Part shown: positions 57,901-64,000 of the stretch, in pieces
How positions within the stretch are numbered: the stretch's first letter is position 1
Layout of the letters: each line of letters begins with the position of its first letter
Source: JAUVKT01 sp942491535
Lineage (GTDB): Bacteria; Bacteroidota; Bacteroidia; Bacteroidales; VadinHA17
Assembly (NCBI GenBank): GCA_942491535.1
Contig: CALOBV010000006.1
Span: 1 to 64,000, forward strand
Length of the DNA stretch: 64,000 nt
Reading direction: 5' to 3'
The notes under the pieces: model-generated
Database searches by the model: none
What the model saw: only the letters and a program-made list of their open reading frames with translations
What the model was told of the DNA's origin: nothing
Made by a program: the position numbers and the translations under genes

Positions 57901-58943
57901 TCGTCATCTCCTACTGTAAAGTCAGCAGATAAAGTAGTCTGGTATGGTTCCCAGTAACCGTTATAGAATTCTACTGGCACATTAATATATGCATCGCTGA
58001 ATATTGATATCACATCTTCCTGATCTTTGGTTGGAACAGGCGCAGATGTATAATCACCTGCAGATTCAATGGTTAATGATCCTGCTGCATCCTCGTCTCC
58101 AGACTTGGCAGTAATAACTGCTGTTCCTGCACTTACAACTGAAACCATGCCCGAAGCATCAACAGTTGCTACTCCTGCATTTGATGATGAGAATGTAAAA
58201 TATGCCGGAGCGACCAAAAAAGTCTTATCTATACCTGTTGGCATATTGAAAGAAACGCTAAGTCCACCGATAGATATCTTAAGACCATTGAAAGTAGACT
58301 CAACTACATCCATACCATCCTGTATCTGAGCCTGTTTATGTGCAATTGTGCCCAGCTTCTCAAATTTCACTTCATCAATCCAGAAGGTGTATCCGAGTCC
58401 TTCCTCGGGTCCTTCCGAAAAGTAAAACATTCCTCTTTCTTCAGTAAGTCTTGAAGGGTCAGGTATTGGAATAATATATTTCTTCCAGTTAGAGTTTACG
58501 GCAACACTTTGTTGGGAAACCAGATATTTTGATTCTCCCAGGTCATTACCAAATCCAAGCACGTCTATAGTAGCAGATTTGGATGCTTTGGCCCAGAATG
58601 TCAGGGCATCATATTCAGAAAGATCACGTCCTTCAGTGGTATAATATACACCACCGGCATAGGCGCCTTCAGGATCTCCTGCATCCGGCACTTCAATTTT
58701 CATAGATGCAGAACCGGAGAATTTCACATCCTGATCTACATCGAAAGCAGTAACCTTGGAACCGCCAAAAGCGGCATAATTCAGTCCCTGGCTAAACCCA
58801 TCTATAAATACTTCAGGTATATTTGGAAATTTTGCCAGATCCAGTTCATCAAAATCTCTTTTACAGCTTAAAGACCATACTAACATGATCGCTGTAATAA
58901 GAGCAATTACTGAATAGTTATATTTTCTGTTTTTCATCTTCAT
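54975..58943 (-). CDS. Outer-membrane lipoprotein with six tandem glycan-binding-like beta-sandwich modules
   Basis: The 1322-residue protein has a lipoprotein signal (ALITAIMLVWSLSC, Cys near residue 27). An N-terminal beta-sandwich (about 45-195, with SMKIEVPD and FWIDEVKFEKLG) is followed by a Big_2-like domain (YFTFSSSNAGVATVDASGMV). Six modules of about 160 residues follow, each opening with 'P-x-x-D-x-x-DVISI-x-SDAYT' and closing with 'D(N)xYFY'. Modules four and five are almost identical. No catalytic motif is seen. In this operon it is likely a surface laminarin-binding protein filling the place of a SusD/SusE type binder. The GH16 at 43822 carries a similar module. Confidence 0.8.
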   Translation of the reverse strand: MKMKNRKYNYSVIALITAIMLVWSLSCKRDFDELDLAKFPNIPEVFIDGFSQGLNYAAFGGSKVTAFDVDQDVKFSGSASMKIEVPDAGDPEGAYAGGVYYTTEGRDLSEYDALTFWAKASKSATIDVLGFGNDLGESKYLVSQQSVAVNSNWKKYIIPIPDPSRLTEERGMFYFSEGPEEGLGYTFWIDEVKFEKLGTIAHKQAQIQDGMDVVESTFNGLKISIGGLSVSFNMPTGIDKTFLVAPAYFTFSSSNAGVATVDASGMVSVVSAGTAVITAKSGDEDAAGSLTIESAGDYTSAPVPTKDQEDVISIFSDAYINVPVEFYNGYWEPYQTTLSADFTVGDDDVLYYTNFNFVGIQFSSPSIDASSMTHLHMDVYIPNAVDPADRLQITVKDMGADGTLDDGNDPSITYVLPTPMASQSWISVDIDLSGLSSKSKLAQLVLENLGTGLTGFYLDNVYLYGDGGGTPTGPTEAAPTPPARDAADVISIYGDAYTNLAGTDFPFWGQATVVSDVTIEGNTTLKFAGLNFQGIQFASSQDVTGMEFLHMDFWTANSTALSTFLISTGPVETAYVLTVPTSGWTSVDIPLSSFSGVDLADVIQMKFDGNGDIYLDNIYFYTSGGGAATGPTTAPTVPPARDAADVISIYGEAYGAEVGLTNVDWDVGSAFVEETIASNKLLKIDFVDFLGTQLNSVVDATAMTDFHMDIWIDDDFEAGQIFNPKWSNHAGGAGETNAFELTKPIGDTDLKKWISIDVPITDFTGDNTRADLTQFLIAVAGKIDVAYVDNIYFYKDAGSTATEPAEAAPTPAEDPGDVISLFSDAYTDVTVDTWRTDWSSATLEDVTVAGNAAKKYSALDFVGILTEANQVDASGMTHLHIDVWSADITQFSIKLVDFGADGAYAGGDDVEHQINYPSPAQGQWVSYDIPLTDFTGLTSTGHIAQYILVGQPSGSTTIWIDNMYFYDDAGGTPATEPTTAAPTPGEDPGDVISLFSDAYTDVTVDTWRTDWSAATLEDVTVAGNAAKKYSALDFVGILTEANQVDASGMTHLHIDVWSADITQFSIKLVDFGADGAYAGGDDVEHQINYPSPAQGQWVSYDIPLTDFTGLTTTSNIAQYILVGQPTGATTIWIDNMYFYDDGGSGGDTGPTVAAPTPTVDAANVVSIYSDAYTDIAFDNFDAGWCGGAAVTGVIVAGNNTLKKNAGIECHGIDFSSNKQDLSTYTHIHFDFYTDDVDLTGDVFNVKLVDFGGGVSEASALEVNINTGTTPGIVAGSWVSVDIDITSLGGIVTNNLTRSDVAQIGITTANLTNVWYDNIYLYK
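55516..56565 (-). repeat. Two nearly identical 525-bp coding repeats
   Basis: The segments at about 55516-56040 and 56041-56565 encode modules five and four of the lipoprotein and differ by scattered, mostly silent substitutions. For example, ctgggataattaatctggtg recurs at 55672 and 56192. This points to a recent duplication or gene conversion. Confidence 0.85.
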
Positions 58944-58956
58944 CTAATTATTTAGG

Positions 58957-61900
58957 CTACATGCCTATATTAAAATGTAAATAAGTTCTTATCTCCCATT
59001 CGTTACCATTAGGATAACCCGGTACTGTTGGATCGCAGGCATAATCGCCATTAACATCCAGGGTTTTTGTAGGACAGTACCTTGGAGAATACTGATCCAA
59101 TGTCCTGTTAGTAAACCTGATGCCTATTCGTGTATCCGGCATATCAAACCATTTTGGTTTAGAGACTGTTGTGGAAAGATCTATTTTTACCTGCAGAGGA
59201 TATGTCAGGTTGAAATCGCGATGATAATCGTAAGGGCCCCAGTCATTAACCTTAACCATTGAGGTCAGCTTGGCTTTTTTATAAACCATACGCAGATCAC
59301 CACCATACCTTCTGATCAACCTGTCGTCGCTACCATTTGATTCAGCATCACCTGCAAAAAGATTGGCAATAAGACCAAATTCAGGGTTTATCTTGGAAAC
59401 TATGCGGGCATGAACCTCCCACAGGTCTCTTGCCGGTGGCGCTCCCGGGAATGCAAATGTGGTACGACCGTTAGCCAGTATACCTATCGATGCATCCTGT
59501 GATGTAGGATGATGGCGATATACTACTCCGGCGCTAATTGCAAAGGGAGCATCTTCAGCAATATCATTATCCCATTCGTACATCCATGTACCAGGTGTTG
59601 GGTCATAGGTAAGCAGGAATTCACCTGCAACAGTTTCCCTGTTAAGTCTTACAGCGAAAGGATCGTCCAGGATATTCCTTGCTCTGCCAGGTGCTGGAGC
59701 ATCTGATGGCATGGGGCCAATAATAGGTTTCTGCCACAGGAAGTTTGGTGCAAACTGGAAGTTACCATATGTATAGGCAAAACCTGTTAAGAAGTTATAC
59801 TGGTTTCCACTTCCGCTATCTTTAAGTCTCCAGCCGGTATAGGTCCTTGTATAATCAGCACCACCGCCTGCAACTAATCCCATTGCGGCACCCTGGGCAT
59901 ACCAGAGTACCGGACCGAAGGAATATGTTATTTTCATCTTTCCTCCCCAGGTATCGTTTGAGTTAATCTGGTCTTCATATACAGTCCAGTCACCTTCTTC
60001 TCCTTCAACAAGCTGGAATGTTTCTCCAACCCTGGGTTGACCGGCCCATATACCACCAAGCTCGACACCAAGTTTTCCAAATGTTCTCTTAACATGAATG
60101 GTTGTCCTACGGGTTGGTGGGCTCGGAATGGCGAAAGAACTTACTGCCGGAGCCTGTTCATCTATATCTTCGTGATAAATACCGGTAATATCAAATTGTC
60201 CTACTCTCCTGCTATACTTAACAAGAACGGCCGGGTTAGCTCCCCACCAGAGTTCAGGTCCGAAGGCTACCTTCAGTCCGGAAAGCGATTTCTTGCCTTC
60301 CATCTCCATCCCAAAAGGAGCATTACCATTATATATGTCGATATTAGGACCGTAGTTTGCTTCCGGGTAAAGACCAAAAAAGTCACCTTCATATCCCCAG
60401 TGATAATGACCGGTGCGATAAAAACTGGTCAGGTTAAACATCTTGGCGTTCCATGTAAAGTCGGCACGGTATATTTGTAATCTGTCGATTGATGATAGTT
60501 TAAGGTTTCCCTCATCGGTATTTACTTCCCTTGTACGACCCCTGTTTTCATAAAAAATCTCATCAATTGGATTTTCAGCAATATTGCCAAGGACATTTAC
60601 AGACACATTGGCCCGGATACTCTCCGAAGGTTTGGCTTCTATTTCCATATAATAAGACTGCATATGATCGAAGCCAAGCTCATCGGGGTAATTTCTTTCT
60701 CCCGCAACGGGATCTTTTGGAGTCGTAATAAGCTTACCCCCTGTACTGAAGGTGCTCAATTCAGCTCTCATTCCACTTATACGAACCTTTTTTACCTCTT
60801 CTCCAATCAAGGCAGCCTTATCTCCCCTTGCCTTAACAACTGCATCCATCAAAACTATATTTGAGAAGTAATCACCAATTTTTTGTGATGTCGTGCCCTC
60901 CAGGTATGGGTTTATCTTATGAGCTTCCTTAAGGGCATAATATGCCGCTCTGGGATAGTGTTCGTAGAGGCCTTTCATATTGGTAGGTCCTTTTGCGCAA
61001 ATTCCAAACCACTCTTCATTCATATTATTCTCTCCTTCTACAAAGTCGCTTCGATAACCACCATTGCCCCATGAGGCATTGTTATCATGAACCTCCAGGT
61101 TTTTAGTCTGTCCGAACTTCCACCAGCCATCACTGAACTGAAAGGTAAAACCACCTATACTGTTATTAGCTTTTCCCAGGCCTGCTGCATTCTCATAAAT
61201 CTCTTTCCAGTTTCCCACCATATAATATGCCTGTGAATACTGGTCTTCTTCATTTTCAACTGCATTAAATGCATCAGCTCCAAATTCGGTAAACATTATG
61301 GGTTTGCCATATTCATCTCTTACCCTATCAAAAGCATCACCAAAGGAAACTCCGCGATACATATTAACTCCAAAAATATCTACGTCTTTACACTCCTCTG
61401 CAATAATATCAAGGAAGAGCAGATCGCCATTACAAATTGCAACGGGAACCGAACTGTCGATATCTTTCATTGCAAGAGTTGCTTCATTAAACAACTTGTA
61501 CATCGAACGTGCACGGATTGTTGCTTTTTGGTCTTCAATAGGAATATCCTCTGTTTCAGCACCTTCCCAGAACAGGCCATAATTATTTTCATTACCAAGA
61601 AGGAACATCAGCAGCCCGGGTGTTCCTTTAAAATTCTTCTACCATTTGAGTTACTTCATCAAGCAGAAGTTCGCGAACTCTTGGATCAGCATACTCAGTA
61701 TTTGCTACCCACTCACTTCCCAGGGTAAGACCATAGCGGCCAAATGAATGATTTAGCATAGTATAAATGCCATAATTTTCATAGATATATTTAATCCATT
61801 TAGGCTGGATGCCAGTATACTGCCTGATTGCATTAACACCCATATTACGAAGCAGTGACATTTCTGCATCGAGAGCAGCCTTAATAACATCATCAGACTG

Positions 61901-62140
61901 GTTCCAGAGACTGTAGGAGAAATTTGTGCCAATTGGGAAGTAATCCCAATTCATTCCATTTATCATGAAATCCTTTCCATAGACAACTAATCTTACTCCG
62001 TTTTCATCTTCTACGACTTGAACTTCCTGTGCCTTTTGAGCACCATCAGTCATAGTAATTTTCCCCTGAACCGCACTATCCTGAGCAAATGCTCCAACGG
62101 AAAACAGGGTAAAAATAAAAAGACAGGTAATTACTTTCAT
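58957..62140 (-). CDS. Clan GH-A-like glycosidase fused to a C-terminal outer-membrane beta-barrel, one frameshift
   Basis: ATG 62140 gives a signal peptide (MKVITCLFIFTLFSVGAFAQ). The frame breaks near 61615 at a TTTT run and continues GTPGLLMFLLGNENNYGLFW, for about 1060 residues. Residues about 45-440 form a TIM-barrel glycosidase: acid/base Glu in LGNENNYG, substrate loop DIFGVNMYRGVSF, nucleophile Glu in PIMFTEFGADAF. The pattern recalls GH72, GH2 and GH5. Residues about 450-1060 lack catalytic motifs and show alternating amphipathic strands with aromatic ends (LTSFYRTGHYHWGY, KMKITYSFGPVLWYAQG, GGDLRMVYKKAKLTSMVKV), ending YLHFNIGM like a porin. It opens the glucan operon. A membrane-embedded, surface-facing glucanase or glucanosyltransferase is inferred. 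Confidence 0.72.
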
Positions 62141-62369
62141 AAAGTTTTTTTTTGATGTTAATATTTAATTTCTACTGTTTCAGGCGTTATTAAAGTATAA
62201 ATATCAACTGAAAAAAATGAAAGTCCTAAAATATTAGCACTACGAAAACACTTCCTTACAATACCTATATGCACTTCAAAAACACTACATCCTGACTCTC
62301 TTATGAGTAATAGTCTTATGAAGGTTTAATGATTTAATATAGGGAGCAGGAACCTGTCTGGTGTGGAAA
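62141..62369 (-). promoter_or_regulatory. Upstream region of the glucan operon with direct repeats
   Basis: Two copies of a 20-bp motif, gcact-n-c-n-aaaacact-n-c, lie at 62238-62257 and 62271-62290. They match at 16 of 20 positions and are offset by 33 bp, about three helical turns. A second pair, tcttatga, lies at 62299 and 62314. They may be binding sites for the regulator encoded just upstream. No clear TAnnTTTG promoter was found. Confidence 0.4.
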
Positions 62370-64000
62370 TTAAAAACTCGCAAGATGTGAACTAAGATTT
62401 ATTTCTCTCGAAAGGTTCATTTTTTTCCTGAGACGATATCGACCAACCTCAGCTCCCCGGTAAGAAATGTTAAGTATAGTAGCAATTTCCTTGGTAGAAA
62501 TATTCATCCTGATAAACGCACATAATCTCAAGTCGTACGAAGTAAGGTCAGGATATTCATCTTTCAATCGCTTAAAAAATTCCTCATTAGCCTCATCGAA
62601 GTATGTCTCAAAAATCTTAATCTGTTGTTTAATGTCAATCTCTTTTTTAATATGCTTCTTAAGCACACAGATTTTTGACCTGGCAGCATCATTTACAATA
62701 AAATCCTGTATGTTATTGAGATCGTCATATACCCTGGAAAGAAACTTATTCTTATTAATAATTCCCATAGTTTGATTTGAAAGCTCCTTATCCCTGAATT
62801 TCATCTCATCACGTAACTTTTCATTTCGCAATTTTATTATCTCTTTCTCAGATATAAGGGCTTCACGCTGAAATTTATCTTCCCTGTCCTTTATCTCCTG
62901 TTTGTGTCTTTCCTCCTGCTTTATAGCCGACTGCCTGACACGGAACATTATATATCTTATTGTAAGGACCAAAAACACAATTATAAGCAACAGGTAGATG
63001 GAATATGCAATAAAAGACCTGCGCCAGGGAGGAGATATCTCAAAAAAGAATGAATCAGGTTCACTCTCTACTCCGTAGATATTCTTTGATTTCAGTCTGA
63101 GTTCGTAAATACCTTCGTGAAGTGTTGTGAAGTCTTTATAGTTATCACCTGACCAATCGGACCATTTATCTGAGAAACCTTCAAGAAAATAGCTAAACTC
63201 CAAAGGAAGCTCATTCTCAAAGAAGGGTGCGGCGAAGTGGAACCTGAACGAATTATTCCTGAACGGAAACTCGTAACCAGCACTTACATTACTATCCCGA
63301 ATATACAGAACAGAGTCAATATAAGGCAATTCTATACGGGTAATAAATGCCTCAAATTCTTTATTATAAGATTTTGGAGTAAGTGGAGAGTAGTGCACAA
63401 ATCCATCTTCAAGGCCAAAATAAACATTCTCTTTGTCGAAGGGATAAACAAACTCGAATTCGTTAACATAACTTCTCTTAAGCTTTCTGAAGGGTATTGT
63501 AATCCTGGTATATGACATGTCTTCATTCTGACGTATAAAGCCAGATTCCTGTTCGGCAATATACCATATAAGCCCTTCGCTATCGGTAGTTACGGTCTTA
63601 AGTTTTCCAGAATCGCCAAATATTTCATTTATTCTTTCTGAAGGCACAAATGAATCACTATCCTTATCATATTCATAAACACCATTTTTTGTAGATACAA
63701 ATATATCTTCGTTAAGTTTAAAAAGAATATTCCCAACATCAGATACCAGACCCTTTGTCTTATCATAAACAACAACTTCATTGACTGAACCATTATTCTC
63801 ACTCAATTTTATTCTAAATATTCCTCTTCCACTATGGCCAACCCATAAGTACCCTTCCGCATCCTGCAAAATGTAGCGGCTCGACTCTTCAAATCCCTCT
63901 ATTTTCTTATAAAACCTCCAGTTATTATTCACCTTTTTAAAAAGCACAAGGCCCTTGTAATGACCGGCTATCAAAAGTTCCGGATTATTTTGGAGCGAGA
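62370..64000 (-). CDS. Reg_prop/Y_Y_Y sensor with C-terminal LuxR-like HTH, likely regulator of the glucan operon (5' end outside window)
   Basis: The reading frame is open through the right edge (it runs back through PELLIAGHYKG), so the N-terminus is missing. Visible parts, in order: two-component propeller repeats (ILQDAEGYLWVGHSGRGIFR, TTDSEGLIWYIAEQ), a Y_Y_Y domain (EFSYFLEGFSDKWSDWSGDN, then LHEGIYELRLKSKNIYGVES), one membrane helix (SIYLLLIIVFLVLTIRYIMF), a charged coiled coil and a C-terminal HTH (LRLCAFIRMNISTKEIATIL, SYRGAEVGRYRLRKKM). It lacks a histidine kinase core, so it is a one-component membrane regulator. A periplasmic glucan fragment is the likely signal. It is co-oriented with the operon, 229 bp upstream. 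Confidence 0.88.
   Translation of the reverse strand, partial: SLQNNPELLIAGHYKGLVLFKKVNNNWRFYKKIEGFEESSRYILQDAEGYLWVGHSGRGIFRIKLSENNGSVNEVVVYDKTKGLVSDVGNILFKLNEDIFVSTKNGVYEYDKDSDSFVPSERINEIFGDSGKLKTVTTDSEGLIWYIAEQESGFIRQNEDMSYTRITIPFRKLKRSYVNEFEFVYPFDKENVYFGLEDGFVHYSPLTPKSYNKEFEAFITRIELPYIDSVLYIRDSNVSAGYEFPFRNNSFRFHFAAPFFENELPLEFSYFLEGFSDKWSDWSGDNYKDFTTLHEGIYELRLKSKNIYGVESEPDSFFFEISPPWRRSFIAYSIYLLLIIVFLVLTIRYIMFRVRQSAIKQEERHKQEIKDREDKFQREALISEKEIIKLRNEKLRDEMKFRDKELSNQTMGIINKNKFLSRVYDDLNNIQDFIVNDAARSKICVLKKHIKKEIDIKQQIKIFETYFDEANEEFFKRLKDEYPDLTSYDLRLCAFIRMNISTKEIATILNISYRGAEVGRYRLRKKMNLSREINLSSHLASF

Overview
The window looks like a metagenome-type contig from a marine or sediment Bacteroidota, probably a Bacteroidales/Marinilabiliales-like lineage. 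Evidence for this: PKD and CHU_C (T9SS type B) surface proteins, a Por-type T9SS tail, a TonB receptor followed by a DUF4249 gene, an Na+-translocating NQR operon with ApbE, several TAnnTTTG promoter boxes, few Shine-Dalgarno sites, and a laminarin-type polysaccharide utilisation locus. No rRNA, tRNA, CRISPR array, insertion sequence or phage gene was recognised.

Layout. 1-2.9 kb: 5' part of a secreted adhesin-like gene made of about ten nearly identical 246-bp repeats. 3.5-6.7 kb: TonB-dependent receptor and DUF4249 lipoprotein, both broken by indels. 6.9-17.6 kb: fatty acid desaturase, XRE regulator with membrane domain, a large outer-membrane protein, a ten-Asp-box propeller protein, a PKD/CHU_C protein and a methyltransferase. 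17.7-22.7 kb: a small secreted protein, two heavily frameshifted FadL-type outer-membrane genes and another small secreted protein. 22.9-35.7 kb: mostly housekeeping (second propeller protein, NUDIX, HsdR_N-like protein, AMP nucleosidase, DNA polymerase III delta, YqgE, NhaC antiporter, DUF6599, fused 2-oxoacid dehydrogenase E1, ApbE). 36-41.8 kb: nqrABCDEF on the minus strand. 42-43.8 kb: M28 peptidase and YgjP-like metallopeptidase.

43.8-64 kb: a co-oriented minus-strand block that reads as a beta-1,3/1,6-glucan (laminarin) utilisation operon under a Reg_prop/Y_Y_Y/HTH sensor-regulator. In transcription order it encodes a clan GH-A-like glycosidase fused to a predicted outer-membrane beta-barrel, a lipoprotein with six tandem glycan-binding-like modules, a GH16 lipoprotein, a GPH-type sugar symporter, a GH30, a 1151-residue GH94/GH149/GH161-like phosphorylase candidate, two GH17 enzymes without signal peptides, and a T9SS-secreted GH16. 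The inferred path is surface cleavage and binding, outer-membrane passage, periplasmic debranching, proton/cation-coupled import of oligosaccharides, then cytoplasmic hydrolysis and phosphorolysis. No SusC/SusD pair lies in the visible part, which makes the glycosidase-barrel fusion the most interesting object here.

Data quality. Many genes are split by single-base indels, often in homopolymers, with the correct protein continuing in another frame. Nonsense substitutions were not seen as the cause. Some breaks are probably sequence errors; the dense clusters at 5.9-6.7 kb and 18.7-22 kb could be real decay. Interrupted genes are given as one feature spanning the fragments.
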